Assembly (NCBI GenBank): GCA_966212235.1
Contig: CBIHPP010000010.1
Coordinates: 62,001 to 126,000, forward strand
Direction: 5' to 3'
Source: Niastella sp966212235
GTDB lineage: Bacteria > Bacteroidota > Bacteroidia > Chitinophagales > Chitinophagaceae
Length of the DNA stretch: 64,000 nucleotides
The notes beneath the pieces are model-generated. The model searched no databases. It was not told the DNA's origin and worked only from the letters and a program-made list of their open reading frames with translations. Of this stretch, positions 1-8,798 are shown in pieces; position 1 is the stretch's first letter; every line of letters begins with the position of its first letter. Both the position numbers and the translations under genes were made by a program.

Positions 1-354
1 TACTTCGTGCGCAAATCGTACGTTGGTTAACTGCGTAGCCACCCACTGGCAATAGCAGTTGTATTCTTTGCGCAGGATGTTGAAATTTTCCCGGATGTAA
101 AATGAATAGATCCTGCCCGTTTGTTTACAGTAATTCAGAAAGCTGTATTTGTTTGTAGGATCGGCCAGCGTAACCAGGTCGGCCATAAACGGCACCTGCA
201 AGGTGGCATTCGGCAACATAAGACCCGGATGCCAGTCGAACGATTCCGACTGATCGAAAAATAAAGCGCTGACGCCTGCAACGGGTTCTATCAAAGCTGC
301 CAGTCCCAAATTAAACGGACCGATGCCAATGCCAATAAGGGAATATGATTTCAT
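1..354 (-). CDS. Lysine/diamine N-hydroxylase, N-terminal part (cut by window edge)
   Basis: The first 118 codons of a flavin-dependent N-monooxygenase of the IucD/AlcA/DesB type, which hydroxylates the terminal amine of lysine, ornithine or cadaverine for hydroxamate siderophores. The reading frame from the ATG at 354 stays open to the window edge. The FAD-binding glycine motif GIGIGPFNLGLAAL is at residues 8-21. It is followed by the family-typical stretch FDWHPGLMLPNATLQ (39-53) and VTLADPTNKYSFLNY (61-75). It is the last visible gene of the siderophore operon, about 100 nt after the NIS synthetase fusion. The neighbouring decarboxylase suggests a diamine substrate, but the substrate cannot be read from this fragment. 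The C-terminal NADPH and substrate regions lie outside the window. Confidence 0.88.
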   Translation of the reverse strand, partial: MKSYSLIGIGIGPFNLGLAALIEPVAGVSALFFDQSESFDWHPGLMLPNATLQVPFMADLVTLADPTNKYSFLNYCKQTGRIYSFYIRENFNILRKEYNCYCQWVATQLTNVRFAHEV

Positions 355-389
355 TTGATTTTCTTTTATATTGAGTTCTCTTGTTTTAA

Positions 390-495
390 GCAGAACGCTA
401 AACGCGGAACGCAGAACGCAAACACCCGCAATAGGAGTATTTCGCGTTAAGCGTTAAGCATTAAGCGTTTTGCGGTTTTGGGCGTTAAGCATTAT
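390..495. repeat. Short AACGC / TTAAGCR repeat cluster
   Basis: The junction between the NIS synthetase fusion and the N-hydroxylase is built from short reiterated words. AACGC occurs four times between about 390 and 420, and TTAAGCG/TTAAGCA units occur three times in a row near 446-468, with another TTAAGCA at about 485. The second group runs into the 3' end of the synthetase gene and encodes its last residues (LNAQNRKTLNA). The array could be a replication-slippage tract or part of an mRNA structure in the operon. No function is established. Confidence 0.5.
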
Positions 496-2916
496 TGTGA
501 TGTTTTTGTTTTGTGGAAATTTGGCCCAGTACCATTCGCGGTAGCAAAAGTTCAGGTTGGCTTTTTTGTGTGGCATTTCTATCACTTTTTCTATTTTAAA
601 CCCAACATGCAGTTTATTCATCAGCGATGCCATGGAGTCAACCGAACCTTCACCTACCATTTTGCCGACTTCCGGTTGCGCAAATACGTAGTCAACTATA
701 CATTGGGTAAATGGCGAGACGAATTTCTTTTTGGGATCAACCGGTGCGATGTACTGGTGCGTGCCGTAGTCTGTGGGTAAAACGTCATAATATTCGCCTA
801 CCAGGTCGCGGCTTGCCCAATACACTTCAAAGTAGCAGGTAGGTTCGCCGTTGGCTTCGCCTATATAGGCGTATAATAGATCGCCGGCCAGCAGGGTGCG
901 GTAATAGGTTTCCAGCTTGCCGATGGGCCAGTTCATCTGCCATATTTTAATGGCATGCTCCCGGTGAAACCATTCGTGCATCATCTCTAAATCACGATCA
1001 AGATCAATGGGGCGCATACCAATGGTCACGTTTTCTTTGGGAAAGAACCGGCTGTAGAAAATTTCTTTTGACGTTGGATGGATCAGCGTATTGCTAAAGA
1101 AATATTTATGCAATGGATTATAATATTGGCGATACACCGCCGGGTTTGTCCGCGGCGCACTGGCCTCATCCATATTGTTGATGCTGGTAAGCAAGTTGCC
1201 CTTGGTGTTTAGTTTGGGGCTACTCAAAAAATGATTTACCAAACCGGTGGTATCCGTGTCTTTCAGCGATGATAACAATTCGTAGATCATGCGCAACAGA
1301 GTCACTGTATCGGCCAGGTTGTTTTTTCCGAGGGCGTTCACCACGCCAAACAGGTTGTTGGAGATCAGGTAATGGTCCCAATACCGGTACATGCGTTCTT
1401 CAGGAATGAATGACCGGCTGTTACTGCCAAAATCAGGGATCACCTTCAACAATTCATTCACCTTGCCTTCGCGGAAAAAGAAACCCTGGTTATCGCGGAA
1501 ATATATTTTGGCGGGAAATCCATTATTATCCATTTCAAGCAGGATATTCTGCTGGTGGTATTCGCTGCCAAGACCAAAATCATTGAATATACCGATCAAT
1601 GGTTTTACACAAATGGCGAGGTATTTCGAAAACCAGTCGAGGGTTGTTTCCTGGATAGATTGTTCAAGCCGTTTGGCTGCGTGCCGGATAATATGTACGA
1701 TCCGCGGGGTGTGGCCTGCAATACCATCCTGACACAGCGCGGCTACCAGCGATACATTTTTTTGCGCCTTTTCCTCTTTAAATACATTCTTTCGAACACT
1801 GGTCGTGAACCCGTCTATCACTTCGCCATTCCAGGTCACCATGATGTAGGCCGGGTCGGTTATAAATTCCACTTCCGGATATTGTTGTTGCAAGGCGCTG
1901 CCCCAACTGGTTTTCATCAACCGTGCGGCATCAAAACCACGGTATAGTTCATGGGGATAGTTTACGCGGTATGAGTTGGTGATCTTTACATGCAGCGACA
2001 GCTTGTACATCCAATCGCTTTGTTCGTTGTAAACGGTTCGTACAGACGAAGTAGGGGCGTAGGCAGCGCCGGTCTCACCCAGGCTGTATAACAATCCCTT
2101 TGCCTGCATTTCCAACACGGCCGGCTGTTGTAACAAATAGCGGGCTTCCCAGGGATGTACAGGAACGATCTTGTAATCGTAATATTCCCGCAAAATAGTT
2201 TTGATCGATTCCGCGGATGCTCCTGCCAGCAATTCCTGTTTTAACAAATCGCATGGCCCTATAGGTTCCGTACTTTTTTCAATCACCTGATCCGGATGAA
2301 TTAAAAAGTAATGTAAAGGAAAACGGGCCTGTGTTTCGGGAGAATATTGCAACAGGTCGTCGGTGGTGAAACCTTCCCTTGTTTTTGTGAGCGGATGCAT
2401 GCTATGCCCCAGCAACAACGATTGCTCGGCTTCAATAAAACTTTGTTGAGCTTTGTTAATAGCAGGTTGGGTTGCTTCGAACCTATCGAGGAAGATACCC
2501 AGGTTATCGATGCTGTTTTGCATCAGGTGTGCGGTACGGGTAGCTTCAGCATCGGGATACGTTGCTTGCGCATATTGCGTCACCAGATCCAGAAAACGGA
2601 ACGGACTTATTTCGCTGATAGTATTCGTGGCCAGCTCTTTTTCCGCAACCGGAAAATAAAAACTGTGGATACCAGTTTCAGAATAATATTGTAAAGGAAT
2701 GTATACTTCCGAACCAATAGCCGTGAAATCAATACGTACATGCAGGGCATGCCCGGTGTGTTGAAACCAGTCGGCCAGCGCTTCATCATATTTAGGAATG
2801 CCCTGGTACCGGCTCCAGTTGCTGAACTCCCGGCAAAAGCTGTTGATGAGCGCCGTATAATTAATTTGTTCCGCTGTTTGCCGGTGTGTGGCGGCGTTGC
2901 TCATAATCTTTTCCAT
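454..2916 (-). CDS. NIS siderophore synthetase fused to a siderophore acyltransferase
   Basis: An 820-residue two-domain enzyme. Residues about 1-605 are an IucA/IucC-type NRPS-independent siderophore synthetase, which adenylates a carboxylate and condenses it with an amine or hydroxamate. Visible motifs are GHSMHPLTKTREGF (170-183), HPWE (254-257), APTSSVRTV (287-295), KLSLHVKITNSYR (305-317), EYHQQN (452-457) and YFRDNQGFF (472-480). Residues about 625-800 are a GNAT domain of the IucB/AlcB/RhbD type that acylates an N-hydroxylated amine. Most IucA/IucC proteins are near 600 residues, so the fusion accounts for the extra length. The start overlaps the decarboxylase 3' end by 56 nt; Met5 (2904) is an alternative start. 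The fusion parallels DesC plus DesD of desferrioxamine synthesis and points to a bisucaberin- or desferrioxamine-like product. The exact acyl donor is not readable. Confidence 0.92.
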   Translation of the reverse strand: MEKIMSNAATHRQTAEQINYTALINSFCREFSNWSRYQGIPKYDEALADWFQHTGHALHVRIDFTAIGSEVYIPLQYYSETGIHSFYFPVAEKELATNTISEISPFRFLDLVTQYAQATYPDAEATRTAHLMQNSIDNLGIFLDRFEATQPAINKAQQSFIEAEQSLLLGHSMHPLTKTREGFTTDDLLQYSPETQARFPLHYFLIHPDQVIEKSTEPIGPCDLLKQELLAGASAESIKTILREYYDYKIVPVHPWEARYLLQQPAVLEMQAKGLLYSLGETGAAYAPTSSVRTVYNEQSDWMYKLSLHVKITNSYRVNYPHELYRGFDAARLMKTSWGSALQQQYPEVEFITDPAYIMVTWNGEVIDGFTTSVRKNVFKEEKAQKNVSLVAALCQDGIAGHTPRIVHIIRHAAKRLEQSIQETTLDWFSKYLAICVKPLIGIFNDFGLGSEYHQQNILLEMDNNGFPAKIYFRDNQGFFFREGKVNELLKVIPDFGSNSRSFIPEERMYRYWDHYLISNNLFGVVNALGKNNLADTVTLLRMIYELLSSLKDTDTTGLVNHFLSSPKLNTKGNLLTSINNMDEASAPRTNPAVYRQYYNPLHKYFFSNTLIHPTSKEIFYSRFFPKENVTIGMRPIDLDRDLEMMHEWFHREHAIKIWQMNWPIGKLETYYRTLLAGDLLYAYIGEANGEPTCYFEVYWASRDLVGEYYDVLPTDYGTHQYIAPVDPKKKFVSPFTQCIVDYVFAQPEVGKMVGEGSVDSMASLMNKLHVGFKIEKVIEMPHKKANLNFCYREWYWAKFPQNKNITIMLNAQNRKTLNA

Positions 2917-4420
2917 GCTTCTTGATGATTGTTAAAATGTTTTGGATGTGTTTGATGGTGGTAAGTGGATTCAGGATGGTGAATTTCAGGTAGAACCGTC
3001 CGTTCACTTTGGTGCTGGCAACCAGTACCTCGCCATTGAAGAACATCGTTTGTTTTATATGCAGGTTCAACGCGCAGGTATCCATATCATTCATAACCTG
3101 GGGCAGATACCGGAACACCAGCACACCGAGGTCGGAATGGCTTAATAATTCAAAATGACCTGAATCTTCTATCAGGCAGGCTGCCTGTTCGGTCGTGTCA
3201 ATGATCCGGTCGGTATAACGCCCCAGTTTTTGTTTGCCCATTAACCGCAATGTGAACCATAATTTCAGTGCATCGAATCGGCGGGTGCTTTGGGTGATCG
3301 ATTTATTGATCTGCGCCGGCAGTTCATCATAATCCTGTTCTTTGGGGTTCAGGTAATCTGCATGGTGTTTGATAATATTGAGGTGGAATTTATTCCTGAC
3401 CAGGAAAGCGCTGCTGCTGATCGGTTGAAAGAAAGATTTATGATAATCTATCGTTACCGAATCGGCCAGCTCGATGCCTTTCAACAGGTGCCGGTATTTT
3501 TCCGACAATAACAAACCGCAACCATACGCAGCGTCGATATGAAACCACAGGTTGTAACGTTTGGCTATATGGGCCATTTCGTGCAGGGGATCGATGTTCC
3601 CGAAATCGGTAGTACCTGCAGTGCCTATGATGGCAATGGGAATATTGCCTTGTTCTATCTCCAGCAAAATGGCCTGTTCCAGTTGCGCCGCATCCATTCG
3701 AAAGCGATCGTCGGTGCCTATCTTTACGATCGATTGTTCCCCAAGGCCCATCAGCGAGGCATTTTTGTGATTGCTGAAATGCGCCTTTTCCGACACAAAG
3801 ATCCTGAACCGGTTCGCATTGGCCGGATGTCCCTGTAATTTGATATTGTGCTGTAAATACGTCAGTGCATAATAGTCGCGGGCCAGTAACAAACCCATCA
3901 GGTTGCTTTGCGAGCCACCGCCGGTGAATACGCCATCGCACTGATCATCGTACCCGATCTGTTGACCTGTCCAGTCAATTAACCGGCGCTCAATGAATGT
4001 GCCGCCAGCGCTTTGGTCAAAGGTGTCCTGGGAGGAGTTAATAGCGCTTATGATCACTTCTGCAGCCAGGGCAGGTATTACCACCGGGCAATTCAGGTGG
4101 GCAATGTACTGCGGCAGGTGAAAGGCGGTGGCATGTTTTATGTACAACGCATTTACCTCGTCAAAAAGACTTTTATAATCAGGCAGCGGGGTATCGAGGC
4201 TGATGTTTTCAAAATCGGCCAGTAATGCAGCCGGCTTTATTCCGCTGAACGGTTTCCTGGTGTGTTTTAAAAAGCCCGAGATCTGTTCGGCCGCAGCCCT
4301 GATGGCCAGCCGGTATTCAGTTTCGGTTTCGGCATGAAAAATATCGTTACAGGTATTGTCTTCGATTTCGTTCTTGGGCAACTCTGTAGCGTATATTGAG
4401 ATCAAGGTTTGTTTTTCCAT
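2861..4420 (-). CDS. PLP-dependent group II decarboxylase (lysine/hydroxylysine or diaminobutyrate type)
   Basis: A 519-residue pyridoxal-phosphate decarboxylase of the DesA/DDC (group II) family, predicted to turn lysine or a hydroxylated lysine into the matching diamine. The Schiff-base lysine is K328 in DYHKSFFQP. The cofactor-stacking histidine is H214 (SEKAHFS), and the pyridine-binding aspartate is D296 (FHIDAAYG). TGGGSQSN (166-173) is the phosphate-binding turn. Its ATG lies 11 nt after the stop of the lysine-hydroxylase gene, and its 3' end overlaps the NIS synthetase, so the genes are translationally linked. In NIS clusters this enzyme supplies cadaverine. Diaminobutyrate decarboxylase activity is the main alternative. 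The adjacent lysine hydroxylase favours a lysine-derived substrate (inference). Confidence 0.9.
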   Translation of the reverse strand: MEKQTLISIYATELPKNEIEDNTCNDIFHAETETEYRLAIRAAAEQISGFLKHTRKPFSGIKPAALLADFENISLDTPLPDYKSLFDEVNALYIKHATAFHLPQYIAHLNCPVVIPALAAEVIISAINSSQDTFDQSAGGTFIERRLIDWTGQQIGYDDQCDGVFTGGGSQSNLMGLLLARDYYALTYLQHNIKLQGHPANANRFRIFVSEKAHFSNHKNASLMGLGEQSIVKIGTDDRFRMDAAQLEQAILLEIEQGNIPIAIIGTAGTTDFGNIDPLHEMAHIAKRYNLWFHIDAAYGCGLLLSEKYRHLLKGIELADSVTIDYHKSFFQPISSSAFLVRNKFHLNIIKHHADYLNPKEQDYDELPAQINKSITQSTRRFDALKLWFTLRLMGKQKLGRYTDRIIDTTEQAACLIEDSGHFELLSHSDLGVLVFRYLPQVMNDMDTCALNLHIKQTMFFNGEVLVASTKVNGRFYLKFTILNPLTTIKHIQNILTIIKKHGKDYEQRRHTPANSGTN

Positions 4421-4431
4421 TGTGTGAACAG

Positions 4432-5574
4432 TTATTTGTGTGATGGGTCGTTTTGAAAAAGTTTCCCATAATGTTCTTCCATAATAAAATAGGGGTCATC
4501 GGTGTGTGTTACCGACCGGATGTTGATCAGGCTGGTTTTACTCATCATGCGCAACATGAGCCTGCGTTCGCATTTAACCAGTTGTCCGTTCTCGTTGCGA
4601 TAACCGGCAACAAATGAATTCCGGCCATGGGCGCACAGGTGATTGTTTACAAAAATGAGATCGCCTGAATCGGGAATAAAATCATTGTAGATCAAATGCT
4701 TTGCTTCGTCCCAGAAACGTACGAGGTTATGCATGGCCTCAGGCGTTTGCCCGGCTTTTTCATTATAGATCTGTTCCGCCGCATCAAACCGGATGAACGG
4801 CCTTTTCCGGTTACCATATAATATAGAGGTGGTTACTTCTTCTGCATTGTCTTCTTCCTCGTAGTTGGCATCTTTCGGACATTTATAAATGGGTTTGAAC
4901 AGTTCCTCCATAATCTCATTCGTATCGCCGTGCGACCGGATGGAGTATAAAGTTGAAGGCACCTGTTCTTCATTCCGCAGAAAGAGAAAACTCAGGAAGT
5001 CGGCCTGGTTAAAAAGAAAAGCGTCTTCGGTATGAACAAACAGATCGGTCCTGGATCCGGAACCTGTTTGGGTATGGCTCATTTTTTCATCCGGTATAAC
5101 GGCATGCAGTATGCCGCCACCTTTTCGCTGGGCGTAATACTGTACCGGTTTGGAAGGAATGGCGCCGTGCAGCAGGGAGCAGATGAAACCATATTTGATC
5201 AGCTTGCTGTAATCGGTTTCTTTCCACGAGGGTGGAGTAGGGCCCAGCGCCTCGTGATCAACCTCTGTAAGTCCTCTCAATACAAGCGCGCCGTACTGGC
5301 TGCGCGAGAAATCGGCGCCAAAGCGACTTAAGAGACCCGCAATACGTTCAGGTAATAATTGAAAAGCATTCAGGTGCAATGCCGAAATATAATCGGGATG
5401 TTCGTAATGGCCAAATGCTCGCATGAGTATATTGGCCACATTTGAAATGGCGGCTCGCTCTTTCGGTGTAACGTCAACGATCATTGGACTCATAGGCGGT
5501 GGTAATACACCTGGCCCTGTAATATGTGCCGGCGTTGTAACAGGTGGCCGGGCAGTTGCGATGATAGTTTCCAT
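4432..5574 (-). CDS. Clavaminate-synthase-like Fe(II)/2-oxoglutarate oxygenase, probable lysine hydroxylase
   Basis: A 380-residue protein resembling the CAS-like Fe(II)/2-oxoglutarate oxygenases that hydroxylate free basic amino acids (VioC and the lysine hydroxylases known from Chitinophaga, Flavobacterium and Niastella). The iron ligands appear as H181 and E183 in FVHTEDAF, plus H316 in NNHLCAHGRNSF. An arginine cluster at 337-342 (RRLMLR) is a candidate for 2-oxoglutarate binding. HxE in place of HxD is usual in this subgroup. It is the first gene of the siderophore operon, followed after 11 nt by the PLP decarboxylase. The arrangement suggests that lysine is hydroxylated on carbon before decarboxylation, giving a hydroxycadaverine unit. 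Which carbon, and whether arginine is used instead, cannot be decided from sequence. Confidence 0.85.
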   Translation of the reverse strand: METIIATARPPVTTPAHITGPGVLPPPMSPMIVDVTPKERAAISNVANILMRAFGHYEHPDYISALHLNAFQLLPERIAGLLSRFGADFSRSQYGALVLRGLTEVDHEALGPTPPSWKETDYSKLIKYGFICSLLHGAIPSKPVQYYAQRKGGGILHAVIPDEKMSHTQTGSGSRTDLFVHTEDAFLFNQADFLSFLFLRNEEQVPSTLYSIRSHGDTNEIMEELFKPIYKCPKDANYEEEDNAEEVTTSILYGNRKRPFIRFDAAEQIYNEKAGQTPEAMHNLVRFWDEAKHLIYNDFIPDSGDLIFVNNHLCAHGRNSFVAGYRNENGQLVKCERRLMLRMMSKTSLINIRSVTHTDDPYFIMEEHYGKLFQNDPSHK

Positions 5575-5892
5575 GTTTTTAGGACTTTAATAGTTAATGG
5601 TTTTATATTAATTAATGCAAAGCGTTTTTGTAAAGACAATACCATCCCTGTACGCGATGCTGAATGTTCAGCTGCATACGAATCCTGTTTGCTGTTTTAG
5701 CCGTTGCTACAGTGTCATACAGGCATGCATATCCCTGTACGCTGTGCCTTCAGGCTTTTAGCGCGGTGTGTTTAGTGGTTACAATAAATTTTAACAGTGA
5801 AATCAGACGATACCAATGCCTGTTATGTTATTGGCGTATACCAATAATATAACACAGCGGTGTTGATACTTTTCAATAAAACCGGATTGTTT

Positions 5893-5919
5893 CAAATGTT
5901 TGACGTAAGCAAACATTTG
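5893..5919. promoter_or_regulatory. Perfect inverted repeat, candidate operator of the siderophore operon
   Basis: CAAATGTTTG (5893-5902), a 7-nt spacer, then CAAACATTTG (5910-5919) form a perfect 10-bp dyad about 320 nt upstream of the lysine-hydroxylase start. It sits beside the conserved element at 5925-5995. A comparable dyad occupies the same place next to the second copy of that element (8799-8830), though with a different arm sequence. This could be a regulator site or an RNA hairpin. The regulator is unknown, and the arms do not resemble a classical Fur box. Confidence 0.5.
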
Positions 5920-5924
5920 GTGAT

Positions 5925-5995
5925 TGGAAGGAGAAGTGAAATGCGTACGCAATATAAATACTAAATCAGTTATTCGGTTACGCGATGAGGAAAAA
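5925..5995 (-). promoter_or_regulatory. Conserved element, copy A (upstream of siderophore operon)
   Basis: Read on the plus strand, it starts with TGGAAGGAGAA (5925-5935), has AATCAG in the middle (5964-5969) and ends with GGTTACGCGATGAGGAAA (5976-5993). Copy B at 8833-8902 has the same words in the same order, with 51 and 52 nt between the outer words. The conservation of words and spacing upstream of two iron-uptake transcription units suggests a shared control or leader element. The orientation of function is inferred from the downstream minus-strand genes. Confidence 0.5.
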
Positions 5996-6029
5996 TATTA
6001 GTCACTTTACATAAAGATTACAATGACGC

Positions 6030-6066
6030 ATAAATAAAAACGGCCCGGATATTAACCCGGACCGTT
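6030..6066 (-). terminator. Rho-independent terminator after the TonB siderophore receptor
   Basis: On the minus strand, ACGGTCCGGGT, a TTAA loop region and ATCCGGGCCGT form an 11-bp stem with two G-T pairs. It is followed directly by TTTTTATTTATG. It lies about 30 nt beyond the receptor stop codon, so it separates the receptor unit from the biosynthetic operon. Confidence 0.85.
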
Positions 6067-6093
6067 GTCGATATATCACTTGGAAAAAAGAGA

Positions 6094-8526
6094 CTAGAAT
6101 TTTATGGTCACATTCGCCGTGACACTGCGCGGCATTTGCGGGCTCAATGTACCCTGACCAACAAAGTATAATTCGTTGGTGGCGTTATCAACCTTTACAC
6201 CCAGGCGATACCAGCGGGCGTCATAAAAAATAGTTCCATTTAATAAGGTGTAAGAAGGCAACGTGAAAATACCAGTGGCAGATGAGTTGGCGGTAAGGTG
6301 TTTGTCAACATAATTGCCACCGGCGCCAAAACCCAATCCTTTTGCTTTTCCGTTTAATAAGGTATAACTGATCCAGGCATTGGCCAGGTTACGCGGACCG
6401 GCAAATGCAGGACGTCTACCATCAATGGCTGCTGTTGCCTTTGTCAATTTGCTGTCGTTGTAGCTATAGCCCGCTAAAATGTTCAATCCATCTACAGGGC
6501 TTGCCAGTACCTCCAATTCAATTCCTTTGCTGTATTGGGTGCCATCCTGCACAGTGATATTATAAGTTTTATTCTCTATTACAGTTGGTTCAACCCGGCT
6601 CATGTTGGTTGCTTTGATGTCGTAGTAGCTGGCAGTAATGTTGAGTTTATTGTTCAACAGGTCAACCTTTACGCCACCTTCAAACTGATCAGCATGCTGC
6701 GGTTGAAGTACACCCGAAAAGCTCAAATTGCTATTTGTTATTGTTGGCTGCGTAATGGGTTGCAGATAAATAAACCCATTCATATAGTTGCCAAACAGCG
6801 AAACTTTGTTTTTTACCAGTTGGTATACCAGGCCGTATTTATGCGAAATGGTTGACTGGTAAAATTTGGTGTCCCTCACCGTGGTGTCGGCATAATGGTT
6901 GCGGGTGCCTTTACTGTCAAAGCCATCAACGCGCAAGCTCACCATGGCAATTAAATTGTCAGTTATGTTCACGACGTCTGAAACATAAGCGCTGTACATT
7001 TCCGTAGTGGTGTGGTTCCGGGTACCTTCTGCTGTCGTCGCCGCTAAACGCTGGTCAACTGCATAGCGGGATATTTTTCCATAATTCTTGTCCAGGATAT
7101 CTGTGCCATCCACAAAATCAAAAACAATATAAGGAGAGTTGTCATTGTTGATCTTAGTGCGAACATAATCAAGCCCCACCAGCAGGCGGTGTTTTATGGC
7201 ACCGGTGGTGAATTTTCCGGTAAAGTTCTGCTGAATATCCAGTGCGGTATTGATGGTGTTCTGCAGGGTGATGTTACGCTCCAGGGAGTCATCCGTATTT
7301 TTGCGAATGAATTCGTATTGGTAATAACCGTCAGACTTACGGGTATTGTTGCTGATAATGGTTTGGGAAGTCCAGTTATTGCTTATTTTATAGGTAGCCA
7401 TGGCCCGCATGTTGGTAGTGGGCGTTTTCATGGTGATGTCGTTGGTGGTATAAGACCTTTTCCAGTTAAAACCCAACTCATCAGGTGTGTGGGCTACGAA
7501 TTGGCGGGTGCGGTTCAGGAAAACAACGGAAGGGCTGGTCATTTCCGCATTATAAAATTCCGCATTCAGATTTATTTTGAGTCTATCGTTGGCGCGGATC
7601 TCAAAAGCCGGTGCTATCAACAACGATTTTCTGAAACCGGCATCCTGGAAACTCTGCTGATTTTGGTAAGCGGCGTTCAGGCGGAACAGTACGTTTCCTT
7701 CTTTATTAACCGGACCATAAATATCAGCAGTTACCCGGTTGAGATTATAGCTACCCATGCTGTATGAGATCTCTCCACCCAATGTGTCAATGGGTTTTTT
7801 GGTAATAATATTGATCAAGCCACCTAAAGAGGTAACTGCCCCACCATATAAAGTAGTGGAAGGTCCTTTCAGAACTTCAATTTTTTCTACATTGATAGGA
7901 TCCATTTCACCGTTGGTCTGGCCAGGAACACCATCGATCATGGACGCTTCGGTGCGGAAACCGCGTAATATATAATAGGAGGCGCCATCGGAGTTAATAC
8001 CACGGTTGCCTTGTATTTTAAACAAACCGGGCGTGTTCTTCAACAAATTGCCAAAGTCAGTAATGATCTGTTCTTTGATCAGGTTTTTAGAAAGGGAGGT
8101 ATATACCTGGGGATTTTCTAACCGGGACAATGGCATTTTGGCTACGGTTTCGCTGCCATCGCCAATTGATTTATTTCTACCTGCCGCAATCACCACTTCC
8201 TGCAGGTAGGCGTGGTTTTCGGTCAATACAAAATCGGTTACTATTATTTCGCCTTCGTTAACGGAAACGGTTTTATCAACAGGTTTTAAACCAACGGCGG
8301 TTACACGAATGGTATAGCTGCCGGGTTTAATGCCGGTCAGTTTGTATTCGCCCTGCAGGTTGGTGGCGGTTGCTGCTTTATGATTGGCAAGCCCAACCGT
8401 AATCCCTTCTGCCGGTTTACCATCAGCAGTGGTTACTTTTCCCCTCAAAATGCCCTGCGCCATCAGGACAGTCTGCAAACCGGTAACAAAAAATAATAAC
8501 AGGGTAAAACGAATTGACATTTTCAT
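6094..8526 (-). CDS. TonB-dependent siderophore receptor
   Basis: An 810-residue outer-membrane receptor that imports ferric siderophores using TonB energy. Residues 1-23 are a signal peptide (LLLFFVTGLQTVLMAQ). Residues 27-110 form a carboxypeptidase-regulatory-like beta-sandwich common in Bacteroidota receptors. The plug spans about 125-255, with YYILRGFRTEASMIDGVPG and VEKIEVLKGPSTTLYGG as FhuA/FpvA-type landmarks. The remainder is the barrel, ending in the terminal phenylalanine (VTIKF) recognised by the assembly machinery. It lacks the longer SusC layout and has no SusD partner, which fits a siderophore rather than a glycan substrate. Its position next to the biosynthetic operon suggests it takes up the siderophore made there. 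An alternative start three codons in (MSIRF) would give nearly the same protein. Confidence 0.93.
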   Translation of the reverse strand: MKMSIRFTLLLFFVTGLQTVLMAQGILRGKVTTADGKPAEGITVGLANHKAATATNLQGEYKLTGIKPGSYTIRVTAVGLKPVDKTVSVNEGEIIVTDFVLTENHAYLQEVVIAAGRNKSIGDGSETVAKMPLSRLENPQVYTSLSKNLIKEQIITDFGNLLKNTPGLFKIQGNRGINSDGASYYILRGFRTEASMIDGVPGQTNGEMDPINVEKIEVLKGPSTTLYGGAVTSLGGLINIITKKPIDTLGGEISYSMGSYNLNRVTADIYGPVNKEGNVLFRLNAAYQNQQSFQDAGFRKSLLIAPAFEIRANDRLKINLNAEFYNAEMTSPSVVFLNRTRQFVAHTPDELGFNWKRSYTTNDITMKTPTTNMRAMATYKISNNWTSQTIISNNTRKSDGYYQYEFIRKNTDDSLERNITLQNTINTALDIQQNFTGKFTTGAIKHRLLVGLDYVRTKINNDNSPYIVFDFVDGTDILDKNYGKISRYAVDQRLAATTAEGTRNHTTTEMYSAYVSDVVNITDNLIAMVSLRVDGFDSKGTRNHYADTTVRDTKFYQSTISHKYGLVYQLVKNKVSLFGNYMNGFIYLQPITQPTITNSNLSFSGVLQPQHADQFEGGVKVDLLNNKLNITASYYDIKATNMSRVEPTVIENKTYNITVQDGTQYSKGIELEVLASPVDGLNILAGYSYNDSKLTKATAAIDGRRPAFAGPRNLANAWISYTLLNGKAKGLGFGAGGNYVDKHLTANSSATGIFTLPSYTLLNGTIFYDARWYRLGVKVDNATNELYFVGQGTLSPQMPRSVTANVTIKF

Positions 8527-8798
8527 TGTTTTTCATTTAGTAAGTGCAAAGTGCTATATGTGCTATCCTTTAATTATTTAGTGGTACGGGTGGCGCCGGC
8601 AGGGAGCGCCGGCTATTAATAAAAAAGAACCTGTTTAGGCGTACGCTACACTGTGTTTGGTTCTCCTTCCGTAACAGCGCAGGTACGATAAACAGGTAAA
8701 TAGTTGGAAAAGGTATTAACAGTTTTTAGGTTCCTTGCCCCGTCCTTCACCACTGATCTTTCGCAGCAAGGGGCAAGTGTTATGATTAGCAAACAATC

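Larger units (their letters stand above)
5575..6093. other. Intergenic region upstream of the siderophore operon
   Basis: About 520 nt separate the start of the biosynthetic operon from the 3' end of the receptor gene. It contains the receptor gene's terminator (6038-6065), a perfect 10-bp inverted repeat (5893-5919) and one copy of an element also found upstream of the receptor gene (5925-5995). A 62-codon plus-strand frame at 5664-5852 has no recognisable features and I do not call it. I could not pick out a convincing TAnnTTTG promoter on the minus strand. Confidence 0.6.

Noticed and set aside
478..2925. Several plus-strand open frames opposite the NIS synthetase gene
   Set aside because: They are antisense shadows of a gene with clear domain motifs and show no recognisable protein features of their own.
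5664..5852. 62-codon plus-strand frame upstream of the siderophore operon
   Set aside because: Hydrophobic and Cys-rich by chance-like composition, no ribosome-binding site or family, and it lies in a region better explained as regulatory.
8591..8613. GC-rich hairpin (GCCGGC arms) before the receptor gene as a terminator
   Set aside because: No T-run on either strand; on the minus strand it lies inside the probable receptor leader.
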